A DNA stretch of 64,000 nucleotides from Curtobacterium sp. MCLR17_032 (GTDB taxonomy: Bacteria; Actinomycetota; Actinomycetes; Actinomycetales; Microbacteriaceae). A program made the translations under genes and the position numbers. Numbering within the stretch: the first letter of the stretch is position 1; each line of letters begins with the position of its first letter. The stretch is taken from NCBI RefSeq assembly GCF_003234795.2, contig NZ_CP126268.1, positions 2,976,001 to 3,040,000 on the forward strand. Reading direction: 5' to 3'. The notes under the pieces were generated by a model, which was given only the letters and a program-made list of their open reading frames with translations, was not told the origin of the DNA and did not search any database. Positions 18,347 through 27,606 of the stretch are shown one piece after another.

Positions 18347-18907
18347 TCACACCGGACTGAGCGGCTCCAGGTCACCCTCGGGCAGTTCGACCCGCACGCC
18401 GTCGCCGGGACGGACGACTCCCCCGCTGACGACGACGCCCATCACGCCGCCCTTCCGCGAGACCGACCCGTCCTCGGCGCGGCCGAGCACCTCGCGGAGC
18501 AGTCCGGGCTCGAAGTCGTTGATCTGCTGGCACGGGTTCCGGAGGCCCGTGATGCGCACGCAGGCGTCCTCGCCCAGGTGGAGCAACGCCCCGGTCGGCA
18601 GCCCGAGCAGGTCCACCCCGCGCGTGGTGACGTTCTCGCCGAGCAGTCCCGGCGCGACGGAGTGGCCGGCGGCCTCGAGCTCGTCGAAGAGCTCGGCGTG
18701 GATCAGGTGCACCTGCCGCAGGTTCGGCTGCGACGGGTCCCGGGCGACGCGGGAGCGGTGCTGCACGGTGGTGCCCGCGTGCGCGTCACCCTCGATGCCC
18801 CACCCCTCGACGAGCGTGACCGCATCGACGACGGGCTTGCTGAAGTGGTGGTCGTGGTCACGGCTGACGGCCACGACCTCGGATCGGTCGGTTCCCTGGT
18901 TCCCCAT
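18347..18907 (-). CDS. MOSC domain protein
   Basis: A 186-residue protein of the MOSC (molybdenum cofactor sulfurase C-terminal) family. Visible blocks are GDAHAGTTVQHRSRV, HLIHAELFDEL, GLLGENVTTRG and RNPCQQINDF. The Cys in that last block is the family's conserved sulfur-carrying residue. Stand-alone MOSC proteins bind molybdenum cofactor or detoxify N-hydroxylated compounds. The ATG at 18907 gives the usual N-terminus. It diverges from the Nudix gene. Confidence 0.83.
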   Translation of the reverse strand: MGNQGTDRSEVVAVSRDHDHHFSKPVVDAVTLVEGWGIEGDAHAGTTVQHRSRVARDPSQPNLRQVHLIHAELFDELEAAGHSVAPGLLGENVTTRGVDLLGLPTGALLHLGEDACVRITGLRNPCQQINDFEPGLLREVLGRAEDGSVSRKGGVMGVVVSGGVVRPGDGVRVELPEGDLEPLSPV

Positions 18908-19015
18908 GACGCGAGTCTCGTGCACCGACCCCGCCGGCGGCAACGGTCGGCGTGCCTAGGCTGGCGTGGTGCTCCCGCTCCGTCCGTCGTCCGTCCGCTC
19001 CGACCGGCGTATGCC

Positions 19016-19693
19016 GTGACCGCCAGCAGCCAGCTCGCGGCGGCCGTCGCGCCGGGAGCGCCGCCGCTCGCGACCGACATGCCGTCCGCGCCGACGCCAC
19101 GGCAGGCGGCGGTGCTCATGCTGTTCGGCCCGCTCGACGACGTGCCGAGCGACCGTCCGGCGCGCTCCGCCGACGTCCCGCGGGACCTCGACGTACTCCT
19201 GCTCGCCCGCGCCAGCACGCTCCGCTCCCACGCCGGCGAGGTCGCCTTCCCCGGTGGCCGCGTCGACCCAGGTGACGCCGATGTGGTCGCCGCGGCACTT
19301 CGGGAGGCGCGTGAGGAGACCGGCCTGGACCTGGCGGGCATCGACGTGCTCGGCACTGCGCCGGCCGTGCCGCTCGCCCACTCGCGGCACCTGGTGACGC
19401 CGGTCCTCGGCTGGTGGCGTGCGCCGTCGCCGGTCCGGGTGGTGGACGAGGCCGAGTCGGCAGCCGTCTTCCGCGCTCCCGTGGCCGACCTGCTGGACCC
19501 GGCGAACCGCGGCATCACGGAGTTCCGGCGCGAGGGCCAGACCTGGCGCGGGCCGGCGTTCACCGTCCGGGCCGACTCGGGGTCCTACGTGGTGTGGGGC
19601 TTCACCGCCACGCTGCTCGACGGGTTGTTCGACCGGGTCGGGTGGACCGAGCCGTGGGACCACGAGCGGGTGGTGGCCATCCCCGGGCAGTGA
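19016..19693 (+). CDS. Nudix hydrolase, CoA-pyrophosphatase type (NudL-like)
   Basis: A 225-residue Nudix protein. The block LLLARASTLRSHAGEVAFPGG directly before and into the Nudix box is the CoA-pyrophosphatase (UPF0035) hallmark, and the box itself reads GGRVDPGD...REAREETGL. These enzymes split CoA and acyl-CoA into phosphopantetheine parts and 3',5'-ADP. The GTG at 19016 is the best start; upstream sequence in frame has no good site. The N-terminal 25 residues are Ala/Pro-rich and not conserved in type. Confidence 0.83.
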   Translation: MTASSQLAAAVAPGAPPLATDMPSAPTPRQAAVLMLFGPLDDVPSDRPARSADVPRDLDVLLLARASTLRSHAGEVAFPGGRVDPGDADVVAAALREAREETGLDLAGIDVLGTAPAVPLAHSRHLVTPVLGWWRAPSPVRVVDEAESAAVFRAPVADLLDPANRGITEFRREGQTWRGPAFTVRADSGSYVVWGFTATLLDGLFDRVGWTEPWDHERVVAIPGQ

Positions 19694-19743
19694 GCGCCGG
19701 GCCTGCCGCTCGAGCGCCGACCCAGGCGGCGCGTGCCGGCGTG

Positions 19744-21264
19744 TCAGCCGAACGGGATCACCCGCACCACGATCCCGACGACGAGCATCGCCGCAGCCAC
19801 CACCGCCGCACGCCACAGCACCTTCTTGTGGTGGTCGCCGAGGTTCACGTTCGCCAGGGACACGAGCAGCAGGATCGCCGGCACGAGCGGGCTCTGCATG
19901 TGCACCGGCTGCCCCACCACCGAGGCCCGCGCCATCTCGGCGGGCGTGATGCCGAACGCCGAGGCGCTCTCCGCCAGGACGGGCAGGATGCCGAAGTAGA
20001 AGGCGTCGTTGCTCATGAAGAACGTCAGCGGCATGCTCAGCACGCCGGTGATGGCCGCCAGGTAGGGGCCCATCGAGTCGGGGATCACCGCGACCAGCCA
20101 GTCGGCCATCGCGGCGACCATCCCGGTGCCGTCGAGCACCCCGATGAGCACTCCGGCGGCGAACACCATCGACACGACGCCGACGATGCTCGGCGCGTGG
20201 GCCACGATCTGCGCGCTCTGCTGCTTGAGCTGTGGGAAGTTGACGAGCAGCGCGACGGCCGTGCCGACCATGAACACGTACGCCAGGGGCAGCACGCCGA
20301 GCACCAGGACGACCATGACCGCGACGGTGAGCACGAGGTTGAACCAGATGCGCTTCGGGCGGAGCGTCGGACGGTCCGGGTCGAGCATCGTCGACGCCAT
20401 CGTCGCGCCGGAGCCGGAGCCCGAGCCGGACGCCCCGCCGACGTCGTCTGCGCCGTCGACGCCATCGCCGTCCGCCCGGCGGCCGTCGGCCTTGCCCCCG
20501 CGCAGCCCGAGCGCGACGGTCGGGCTGGTGAACATCCCGCCGCCGGTCCCACCGGCCGCCGCGAGCATCCGCGAACCGACACCCGCACCGGCCCCGGCCT
20601 TCTGCCGAGTCGGAGCCCGGGACGCCCGGGTCGCGGAGGTGAACTCGATGAGCCCGAGGCGCTTCCGCTCCGCCAGCCCCATCGTCCACGCGAACCCGAA
20701 GCACAGCAGCAGGCCGACGATCAGCGACGGCACGAGCGGCACGAAGACGTCCGTCGGGTCGATCTTCAGCGCGGCGGCGGCGCGGGCGGTCGGGCCACCC
20801 CAGGGCACGATGTTCAGCGTTCCGTTGGTGAGCCCGGCGACGCACGTCAACACGACCGGGCTCATGCCGAGCTTGAGGTAGATCGGCAGCATCGCCGCGG
20901 TCACCACGATGAACGTCGTCGACCCGTCACCGTCGAGCGACACCGCACCCGCCAGCAGGGCCGTGCCGAGGACGATCTTCGCCGGGTCGTTGCCGGTCAC
21001 CCGCAGGATGAACCGGACGAGCGGGTCGAACAGACCGACGTCGATCATCAGGCCGAAGTACATGATCGCGAACATCAGCAGTGCGGCCGTCGGCGCGAGC
21101 GTCCCGATCGCCTTCATGACCATGTCGCCGAGGCCCAGGCCGGCACCGGCGAAGAGCCCGAAGACCGTCGGCACGATGATCAGGGCGAGCATCGGTGACA
21201 TCCGCTTGGTCATGATCATCACCATGAAGACCACGACCATCGCGTACCCGAGGATGACGAGCAT
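19744..21264 (-). CDS. CitMHS-family citrate/metal symporter
   Basis: A 506-residue membrane protein of the CitMHS family, which imports citrate bound to Mg2+ or Ca2+ with protons. Start MLVILGYAMVVVFMVMIM with AAGGAG six bases upstream. Family blocks are SLDGDGSTTF, GLTNGTLNIVPWGGP, FFMSNDAFYFGILP and HMQSPLVPA. Between helices 6 and 7 (about 220-300) there is a long Gly/Ala/Ser/Asp-rich cytoplasmic loop that is unusual for the family. It diverges from a CitA-type kinase gene, the normal control arrangement for citrate uptake. Confidence 0.88.
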   Translation of the reverse strand: MLVILGYAMVVVFMVMIMTKRMSPMLALIIVPTVFGLFAGAGLGLGDMVMKAIGTLAPTAALLMFAIMYFGLMIDVGLFDPLVRFILRVTGNDPAKIVLGTALLAGAVSLDGDGSTTFIVVTAAMLPIYLKLGMSPVVLTCVAGLTNGTLNIVPWGGPTARAAAALKIDPTDVFVPLVPSLIVGLLLCFGFAWTMGLAERKRLGLIEFTSATRASRAPTRQKAGAGAGVGSRMLAAAGGTGGGMFTSPTVALGLRGGKADGRRADGDGVDGADDVGGASGSGSGSGATMASTMLDPDRPTLRPKRIWFNLVLTVAVMVVLVLGVLPLAYVFMVGTAVALLVNFPQLKQQSAQIVAHAPSIVGVVSMVFAAGVLIGVLDGTGMVAAMADWLVAVIPDSMGPYLAAITGVLSMPLTFFMSNDAFYFGILPVLAESASAFGITPAEMARASVVGQPVHMQSPLVPAILLLVSLANVNLGDHHKKVLWRAAVVAAAMLVVGIVVRVIPFG

Positions 21265-21417
21265 CAGGACTCCTTCGTCCGTGTCTGGCAGTCCGGGCAC
21301 GCTACGACCCGGCCGGGAGGCGCGGCGCGCTTCTGCGCGTTGGCGCACCATCGCGCATTGACCGTGTTGTGCGCATTCTGCGCACGACGAGCGCTGCGCG
21401 CTCCGTACGCTGGTGTC

Positions 21418-23172
21418 GTGACCGACGACCGTTCACGGCGCCGCAGGCTCCGCTTCGCCACCGAGGTACTGGTGCTGCAGCTCGTCGTGGTCGTCGCCGT
21501 CGTCGTCCTCACCAGCGCCGTGTTCGTCCGGATCGAGGTCACCAGGCTCGAACGAGCCGCCGAGGGGACCGCCCTCGCGATCGCCCAGAGCGTCGCCGCG
21601 CAGGACGACCTCCGCACCGAGGTCACACGCCTCAGCGTCGACGGGACCGACCTCGACCGCGCCCACCTCGCCGACGGTCCCGTGCAGCAGGCCGCCCTCG
21701 ACGCACAGCGGCGGACCGGGGCACTGTTCGTGGTGGTGACCGACGACCGCGGGATCCGTCTGGCGCACCCGGACGCGGACCGCATCGGTCGGATGGTGAG
21801 CACCTCCCCCGACGCCGCACTCAGCGGACGCGAGAGCGTGTCGTGGGCGCGCGGCACCCTCGGCGAGTCCGCGCGGGCGAAGGTACCCGTCTACGGAACC
21901 GGTGCCGACGGGACGGGCGTGGGGCGGGCCTCCCGACCGGACGTGGTGGGCGAGGTCAGCGTCGGGTTCGCGCGGGACCGCGTGTACGACACCCTGGTCG
22001 AGGACAGCGTGCCCGTCATCGGTGCCGGGCTCGTGGCGGTGCTGCTGGCGGTGATCGCCTCCGTGCTCATCCGTCGGCGACTCGTCCGGTTGACGCTCGG
22101 CGTGCAGCCCGAGGAGCTCGTGACGCTCGTGCAGAACCAGCGGGCCGTCCTCGGCGGGGTCGGCGAGGGCGTCATCGCGACCAGCCCCACCGGCACCGTG
22201 ACCGTCTGCAACGCCGAGGCCGCACGGTTGCTCGCGCTGACCCGACCGGTCGGACGGGCGCTCACCGACCTGGACCTGCCCGACGCCCTGGCCGCCATGC
22301 TGGACCGTGCCGCGCCGACCCCGGCGAGCGCCACCGTCGTCGCCGGCCCGCAGGTGCTGCTCGTCGACGTGCGGAGCGTGTTCCGCGACGGCCTCGACCT
22401 CGGCCGTGTCGCCGTGCTGCGGGACCGGACCGACGTGGAGGCCCTCAGCCGACGACTCGACGCCGTCGGTTCGCTGACCCAGGCGCTCCGGGCCCAGCGG
22501 CACGAGTTCGCCAACCGGTTGCATGCGATCGCCGGACTGCTCGACGTCGGGGAGACCACGCGGGCCCGCGCCTACCTGGCGGACGTGCAGGAGCGGGGGC
22601 CGTTGCGGTACCCGGTGCAGCACGCCGACCGGTTGACCGAGCCGTTCCTGCAGGCGTTCCTCGGGGCGAAGGGCGTCGAGGCGGCCGAGCGCGGGGTACT
22701 GCTGCGGATCGGACCGGAGACGCTGGTGCAGGGGACGATCACCGAGCCGGGGGACGTGACGACGGTGCTCGGGAACCTGGTGGACAACGCGGTGACGGCG
22801 GCCCTGTCCGGGGCTCGGTCGTCGCCGGACCAGCCGCAGCCGTGGGTGGAGGTCGAGGTGCTCGACGAGGGCACGACGCTGCACCTGTCGGTGATGGACT
22901 CCGGGCCGGGCGTCCCCGGGGACCGGGACCTGTTCGCCCGCCGCTCCCCCGGGCCACGTGCTGCCGGCGACGACGGGTCCGGAGAGCCCGGTCCGGGCGA
23001 CCCCGGGCAGGTGCACGGGCTCGGCATCGGCCTGCCGCTGTCGCGGGAGATCGCCCGGCGGAACGGTGGGGACGTGTGGCTCGCCGACCACGGTGGGCCG
23101 GGCGACGGCGGCGCGGACGACACGACGCACGGCGCGGTGTTCTGCGCACGACTCGGAGGAGCGGTGGGATGA
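21418..23172 (+). CDS. CitA/DcuS-type sensor histidine kinase
   Basis: A 584-residue membrane kinase. Helix 1 (about 13-36) and helix 2 (about 193-217) bracket an extracytoplasmic sensor domain of the CitA/DcuS type. A PAS domain (about 235-340) follows. The dimerisation segment QRHEFANRLHAIAGLL carries the phospho-acceptor His. The ATPase has LGNLVDNAVTA (N box) and GLGIGLPLSREIA. Between the D box (DSGPGVPG) and the G box there is a Gly/Pro-rich insert. It is coupled to the regulator by an ATGA overlap and diverges from the citrate transporter, so citrate or a related acid is the likely signal. Confidence 0.88.
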   Translation: MTDDRSRRRRLRFATEVLVLQLVVVVAVVVLTSAVFVRIEVTRLERAAEGTALAIAQSVAAQDDLRTEVTRLSVDGTDLDRAHLADGPVQQAALDAQRRTGALFVVVTDDRGIRLAHPDADRIGRMVSTSPDAALSGRESVSWARGTLGESARAKVPVYGTGADGTGVGRASRPDVVGEVSVGFARDRVYDTLVEDSVPVIGAGLVAVLLAVIASVLIRRRLVRLTLGVQPEELVTLVQNQRAVLGGVGEGVIATSPTGTVTVCNAEAARLLALTRPVGRALTDLDLPDALAAMLDRAAPTPASATVVAGPQVLLVDVRSVFRDGLDLGRVAVLRDRTDVEALSRRLDAVGSLTQALRAQRHEFANRLHAIAGLLDVGETTRARAYLADVQERGPLRYPVQHADRLTEPFLQAFLGAKGVEAAERGVLLRIGPETLVQGTITEPGDVTTVLGNLVDNAVTAALSGARSSPDQPQPWVEVEVLDEGTTLHLSVMDSGPGVPGDRDLFARRSPGPRAAGDDGSGEPGPGDPGQVHGLGIGLPLSREIARRNGGDVWLADHGGPGDGGADDTTHGAVFCARLGGAVG

Positions 23173-23822
23173 CGGACCTGATCGTGCTGGTGGTCGACGA
23201 CGACTTCCACGTCGCGGACCTGCACCGACGGCAGGTCGACCAGGTGCCCGGGTTCCGGGCGCTCGACCCCGTCGGCACCGTGGCGCTCGCCCGCCAGGTG
23301 CTGGCGACGACCCCGGTCGACCTGGTGCTCGTCGACGTCTACCTGCCGGACGGCAGCGGCCTCGACCTGCTCCGCGCGGTCGACACCGACGCGTTCGTGC
23401 TGAGTGCCGCCTCCGACTCGGGGACCGTGCGGCGGGCGATGCGGCACGGTGCCCTGGCGTACCTGATCAAGCCCTTCGACTCGGGGGTGCTCGCCGAGCG
23501 GCTGCGGGCGTACGCGCGCTCCCGGAACGTGCTCGACGAACGGGCGACGCTCGACCAGGAGGCCGTCGAGCGGGCGTTCCGGATCCTGCACGCCGGGGAC
23601 AGCGGTGGCGCTTCCCCCTCGCGCGCGGCCACGGCGGCGCTGGTGCTCGAGCAGCTGTCGGGGTCCGAGGAGCGCTCGGCGGCCGAGGTCGCGGCGGCGA
23701 TCGGGGTCTCGCGGGCGACGGCGCAGCGCTACCTGGCGCAGCTCGCGGCCGACGGGTCCGCGACCATGCAGCTGCGCTACGGCGCGGCGGGGCGGCCGGA
23801 GCACCGGTACACGCGGCGCTGA
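23169..23822 (+). CDS. CitB/DcuR-type response regulator
   Basis: A 217-residue regulator. The receiver (1-120) has VVDDD, the phospho-acceptor Asp in LVLVDVYLPDGSGLDLL, the Ser/Thr position in VLSAASD and Lys in LIKPF. The C-terminal helix-turn-helix (about 165-205; SAAEVAAAIGVSRATAQRYL) is of the DcuR/CitB kind. It probably activates the divergent CitMHS gene. A hairpin terminator follows at 23859-23904. Confidence 0.88.
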   Translation: MTDLIVLVVDDDFHVADLHRRQVDQVPGFRALDPVGTVALARQVLATTPVDLVLVDVYLPDGSGLDLLRAVDTDAFVLSAASDSGTVRRAMRHGALAYLIKPFDSGVLAERLRAYARSRNVLDERATLDQEAVERAFRILHAGDSGGASPSRAATAALVLEQLSGSEERSAAEVAAAIGVSRATAQRYLAQLAADGSATMQLRYGAAGRPEHRYTRR

Positions 23823-23858
23823 CGTCCGGCGCCGACGTCGCGGCGGTCTGGTGGTACG

Positions 23859-23904
23859 ACGACGGGCGGGAAACACCCCCCAAGGCTGCTTCCCGCCCGC
23901 TCGT
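23859..23904. terminator. Bidirectional terminator
   Basis: Arms CGACGGGCGGGAA and TTCCCGCCCGCTCG pair with one mismatch around a 17-base loop. It lies between two convergent transcription units. Confidence 0.7.
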
Positions 23905-23940
23905 CGCCCCCGGCCCCGCTCGTGGCCGGGCCGCTCCCCG

Positions 23941-24696
23941 CTACCCCCAGACCTGCTGCTGGATCGCGGACAGCAAGCCGTTCGTCGGGAAGTTGGTCTG
24001 CCGGACGATCAACCAGGTCGACCCTTCCGAGTAGTAGGTCAACGTGGTGTCCACCGGGTACGCCTGCTCCGTGACGGTCATCCGGCAGAGCCGACCGGCA
24101 CCGCTGTCGGCGCAGGTGTAACCGCTCCGCACCAGCAGGGCCTCGTGGTCCGCGATCACCTCGGCAGTGTCCGAGCCGAGGGAGACGCTGAGGCCGCTGA
24201 CGTCCGCTCGCGGGTCACGCCAGATGCACGAGAGGTCCACGGGCGGCCCGTCTCCGTCGCTGCCTGCTTCACTCCCCAACGGGTCCGCGAGGGGTGTGCC
24301 GCCGAACAACCGGTCGTACTCGGATGCCGGAACGAGCTGCCGGCAGTCCGTCGGCAGTGTGCCCGCCCGCCCGACCGACGTCGGTGTCGGGGTCGGCACC
24401 GGGACCGGCGTCTCCTGGACGGGCGCCGACTCGGGTGTGCTCGGCGCCACCGGCTCGGAGGGACTGGGCGTCGGCGCCGGGGCGGACGCGGTGAACGGCT
24501 GCGGGATCATCCCGAGCGCGACACCACCGCTCGTGGCACCGAGGCCGAGCAGGGCGATCACGCCGATGACGATGCCGGCACGGCGGCCGCGTCGGCGGGG
24601 TGCGGGGCGGCGGTCCTCGGCACGGTCGAGGACCGTCTGCTTCATCGAGACGAGCATGCGCTGCAGGTCGTCTCCGGTGGGAGGCTCAGTGTTCAT
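23941..24696 (-). CDS. Single-pass membrane protein, probable partner of the ECF sigma factor
   Basis: A 251-residue protein: a charged cytoplasmic N-tail (1-40, with RRPAPRRRGRR), one membrane helix (about 41-63), a Pro/Thr/Ser-rich spacer (about 72-108) and an extracytoplasmic domain with four cysteines. The last two (YTCADSGAGRLC) are likely to form a disulfide. Its start overlaps the sigma-factor stop by 11 bases, which is the classic place for an anti-sigma factor. It lacks the His-x3-Cys-x2-Cys zinc motif, so an anti-sigma role is inferred from position and topology only. DUF3558-like lipoprotein domains have a similar look. Confidence 0.65.
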   Translation of the reverse strand: MNTEPPTGDDLQRMLVSMKQTVLDRAEDRRPAPRRRGRRAGIVIGVIALLGLGATSGGVALGMIPQPFTASAPAPTPSPSEPVAPSTPESAPVQETPVPVPTPTPTSVGRAGTLPTDCRQLVPASEYDRLFGGTPLADPLGSEAGSDGDGPPVDLSCIWRDPRADVSGLSVSLGSDTAEVIADHEALLVRSGYTCADSGAGRLCRMTVTEQAYPVDTTLTYYSEGSTWLIVRQTNFPTNGLLSAIQQQVWG

Positions 24697-25225
24697 CGTG
24701 CATCACCGCCTTCTTCAGTCGTGCGCGCGAGCGGGAGACCCGCTGGGTGACCGCCCCGACACTGAGGCCGAGCATCTGTGCGGCTTCCGCGTACGAGTGC
24801 CCTTCGAGCAGGCAGAGCTCGCAGATGCGCTGGTCCGTCGGGGGCAGGGTCGCGATCTCGTCGCGGACCCAGCGCAGACGCTCGCGGGCCTCGTCGGCGT
24901 CGGGCGGTGCGGGCAGGTCCTCGGGGAGTTCGTCGGCCGCGCCCTTCGCCAGCCGCCGGGACTGGTTGCGGGCGTGGTTCCGGCACACCACGAGCAGCCA
25001 CGGCAGCAGGGCGCTGGTGGCGAGGTCGAGCTCGCCGGACTTCTGCCAGAGCGTCAGGAACGTGTCCTGCACGAGCTCTTCGACGTCCTGCTTGCTGCCG
25101 GCCAGCGCCCACGCGTACCGGGTCAGTGTCGGCGCGAACCGGTCGAACGCGTCGGCCAGCGCCGCGCGGTCCCCGTTCGCGAGCCGACGAGTCAGTGCTG
25201 CGTCGGCTTCGGTGTCCTCGTCCAC
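24686..25225 (-). CDS. ECF-type RNA polymerase sigma factor
   Basis: A 179-residue sigma-70-family factor with regions 2 and 4 only. Region 2 (about 22-90) has DVEELVQDTFLTLWQ, and region 4 (about 120-175) has the helix-turn-helix HSYAEAAQMLGLSVGAVTQRVSRSR. ECF factors direct polymerase to envelope- or stress-response promoters. The gene leads an operon with the membrane protein downstream. The 286-base gap to the LCP gene contains a palindromic repeat and a short 15-base tandem duplication. Confidence 0.88.
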   Translation of the reverse strand: MDEDTEADAALTRRLANGDRAALADAFDRFAPTLTRYAWALAGSKQDVEELVQDTFLTLWQKSGELDLATSALLPWLLVVCRNHARNQSRRLAKGAADELPEDLPAPPDADEARERLRWVRDEIATLPPTDQRICELCLLEGHSYAEAAQMLGLSVGAVTQRVSRSRARLKKAVMHDEH

Positions 25226-25294
25226 GGATGCCCCCTCTCACCTCAGAAGTGTCGGGTGCGCGCTGATCCTGACGAAGGCTCCACGATCGGGCGT

Positions 25295-25324
25295 GTCGCG
25301 CGGCGCCGGGTCGCGCGGCGCCGG
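25295..25324. repeat. Two tandem copies of a 15-bp unit
   Basis: GTCGCGCGGCGCCGG occurs twice head-to-tail, with a partial third copy after. It lies in the leader of the sigma-factor gene. No function is evident. Confidence 0.6.
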
Positions 25325-25359
25325 GTCGGGCCGCGCCAAGTCGGTTCTGGCCTGGGCGT

Positions 25360-25407
25360 GACGGACGGGAGGCACGGTGCCAGCTGGCTCCGCGCCTCCC
25401 GTCCGTC
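25360..25407. repeat. Palindromic repeat, copy 5
   Basis: Arms GACGGACGGGAGGC and its inverse flank a near-perfect CGGTGCCAGCTGGCTCCG centre with one mismatch. It lies between two divergent genes. Confidence 0.8.
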
Positions 25408-25511
25408 AGGTGTGAGCACTCGCACACGGCACCAGTGGTCCCACGGAGGTCCTCCGGTCCGCCCGGTGTGAGACTGCTCCTCCTGCCACCGAACACGATC
25501 GAGGACACCCG

Positions 25512-26996
25512 ATGCCCGCAGACGACCACGAGACGTCCCCCGCCCCCGCCGGCGGTCCGGTCCGGCACGGCCGCCAGCGCCGCCGGAGACTCGTCCTGCC
25601 GACGATCGGTGGCGTGCTCGCGATGGCGCTCGTCCTGACCGGCGGCTACGCGGCATGGTCCTACGAGCAGCTCGACTCGAGTCTCACCAAGGTCCACATC
25701 ACCCGTTCGGCACCCTCCGGAGCGCCGAGCGGGGGCGCGGTCGCCGACACCGACGGGAAGGCGCAGAACATCCTCCTGGTCGGGGACGACCACCGTCCGG
25801 CCGACGCGACACCGCAGGAGCTCGACGAGCTGGGCACCCAGCTCGACGACGGTGCGACCAACACCGACACAATGATCGTGCTGCACATCCCCGCCGGCGG
25901 CGGCAGCGCCACGATGATCTCGTTCCCGCGCGACTCGTGGGTGCCGATCCCCGGGCACGGCACCTTCAAGCTCAACAGCGCCTACTCAGACGGTGCGGCG
26001 CACGGCGGTGGTGACGCGGGCGGCATGGGCCTGCTCATCCAGACCATCGAGAACATCAGCGGCCTCACCATCGACCACTTCGTGCGGGTGTCGCTCCTCG
26101 GCTTCTACCAGCTCGTCAAGGCGCTGGGGCCGATCACCGTCTGCCTCAACCACCCCGCCCACGACCCGAACTCGGACGTCGACCTACCCGCCGGCACGTC
26201 GACGCTGAACGCCTCCCAGGCGCTGTCCTTCGTCCGCCAACGCGACGGGCTGCCGCGCGGCGACCTGGACCGTGAGGTCCGACAGCAGTACTTCCTCTCC
26301 CAGGAGGCGCGGGAGGCCCTGTCCGCGCGCACACTCCTCAACCCGGTGAAGGTCGCGGACCTGCTGCACGGCGTCGGTGACGCGGTGCAGATCGACGACA
26401 CCCTGAGCATCCCTGACCTGGTCTCGACCTTCAGCGACATCGACCTGTCCGCGATCCGGTCGGCCACGATCCCCACCTCCGGCACGCCGACCATCGACGG
26501 GTACTCCACCGTGGCCGTCGACTTCGCCGCCCTGCCCGCCTTCTTCCAGGACATCGTCGGCCCGCCCGCCGCGTACGTCGCCGCGCGGGCCGCCGCCCCC
26601 TCGGCCGTGCACGTCGCCGTCCTGAACGGTGCACAGACGCCCGGCGCTGCCGGGACGGCGTCGGCAGCCCTGACGGCGAAGGGCTTCGTCGTCGGAGCAC
26701 CGGGCGACACCACGACGACCGGTACGACCGTCGTCGAGTACCCCGCGGGGTCGGAGGCGCAGGCGAAGGCGGTCGTCGCAGTCGTCCCCGGAGCGCTGGC
26801 GGTCGAGTCCGCAACGGTCAGCGGTGTGACACTCGTGCTCGGTACCGACGGCCACACGGTGGCGGCGGCAGCGGCTCCCGGTGCGACGAGCACCGCGCCG
26901 TCCCCCGCGGCGAGGAGCCACGCAGCCGCACCGGCACCGGCACCCGCGAAGCCCGTCGGCAACGCCTACGGCGCGCAGGGCACCTGCATCAACTGA
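25512..26996 (+). CDS. LCP (LytR-CpsA-Psr) family protein with LytR_C domain
   Basis: A 494-residue cell-wall protein. A basic N-tail and one membrane helix (about 30-51) put the rest outside the cell. The LCP domain (about 85-260) has NILLVGDD, NTDTMIVLHI, SFPRDSWVPIPG and LSFVRQR with following Asp-Arg, including the Arg and Asp residues that hold the polyprenyl-pyrophosphate and metal. A LytR_C domain (about 368-450) follows, then an Ala/Pro tail. LCP proteins move glycopolymers from lipid carriers to peptidoglycan. It stands alone downstream of the sigma-factor divergent region. Confidence 0.88.
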   Translation: MPADDHETSPAPAGGPVRHGRQRRRRLVLPTIGGVLAMALVLTGGYAAWSYEQLDSSLTKVHITRSAPSGAPSGGAVADTDGKAQNILLVGDDHRPADATPQELDELGTQLDDGATNTDTMIVLHIPAGGGSATMISFPRDSWVPIPGHGTFKLNSAYSDGAAHGGGDAGGMGLLIQTIENISGLTIDHFVRVSLLGFYQLVKALGPITVCLNHPAHDPNSDVDLPAGTSTLNASQALSFVRQRDGLPRGDLDREVRQQYFLSQEAREALSARTLLNPVKVADLLHGVGDAVQIDDTLSIPDLVSTFSDIDLSAIRSATIPTSGTPTIDGYSTVAVDFAALPAFFQDIVGPPAAYVAARAAAPSAVHVAVLNGAQTPGAAGTASAALTAKGFVVGAPGDTTTTGTTVVEYPAGSEAQAKAVVAVVPGALAVESATVSGVTLVLGTDGHTVAAAAAPGATSTAPSPAARSHAAAPAPAPAKPVGNAYGAQGTCIN

Positions 26997-27086
26997 CCCC
27001 ACCCGTGGCGGACGCGAGGTCTCCGTTCGGTCTCGTTCTCTCCCGTGGGTCCGGCTCTGCAGGGACGACGCCCCAGAGTGGAGGGC

Positions 27087-27605
27087 ATGGACTCCTGGGG
27101 CATGGGCGACACCGGACGGCTGATCGGCAGCAGCTACGGGTGGATGGTCACCGTCACGACCCCTGCCAGCGCCGTGGCGGCCACGGCGCTCGTCGCGATC
27201 ACGAGCGGCACCCTCCCCGACCTCATGTCGTTCGTGTGGTTCACCGGCCTGTTCCTGGTCGCCACCCTCGTCCTGGCGCTGGCCGGCGCCCTGATCTCGG
27301 TCCCCTTCACCTACCTGCTCGGACGGGCGCTCAACCGGGTGCGGTCGCGAGGGATCCACACCGCAGCACACTCGGTCCTGGCCGGCGTACTCGCAGCAGG
27401 GGCCTCGTCGCTCACCACCTCACTGTGGCTGAACGGTCTGCTGCCGTCCATCGCGATCACGATCGCCGTCGCCGCGGGAGCCGCTGCGGCCATCGCCACC
27501 TGGCGGCAGCTCCGTCCCGCGCCTGTCGTCGCCGTCGTCCCCGTCGTCCCCGGGGACGAGCAGCACGACGAGACGCAGCGCGTCGACGCCCAGCGGTCGT
27601 TGTGA
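27087..27605 (+). CDS. Four-helix membrane protein, unknown
   Basis: A 172-residue protein with about four hydrophobic segments (about 20-37, 45-70, 95-118 and 120-140) and a polar tail rich in Asp/Glu/Gln. The ATG at 27087 has GGAGG just before; an upstream in-frame ATG at 27045 is possible. The loop after helix 2 contains LLGRALNRVRSRGIH. No named family recognised. A palindromic repeat follows its stop. Confidence 0.6.
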   Translation: MDSWGMGDTGRLIGSSYGWMVTVTTPASAVAATALVAITSGTLPDLMSFVWFTGLFLVATLVLALAGALISVPFTYLLGRALNRVRSRGIHTAAHSVLAGVLAAGASSLTTSLWLNGLLPSIAITIAVAAGAAAAIATWRQLRPAPVVAVVPVVPGDEQHDETQRVDAQRSL

Positions 27606-27606
27606 C

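Noticed and set aside
16201-18360. A 719-residue plus-strand open frame over the second DHA2 exporter
   Set aside because: It is antisense to a transporter with intact motifs. Its translation is Asp/Arg/Gln-rich noise.
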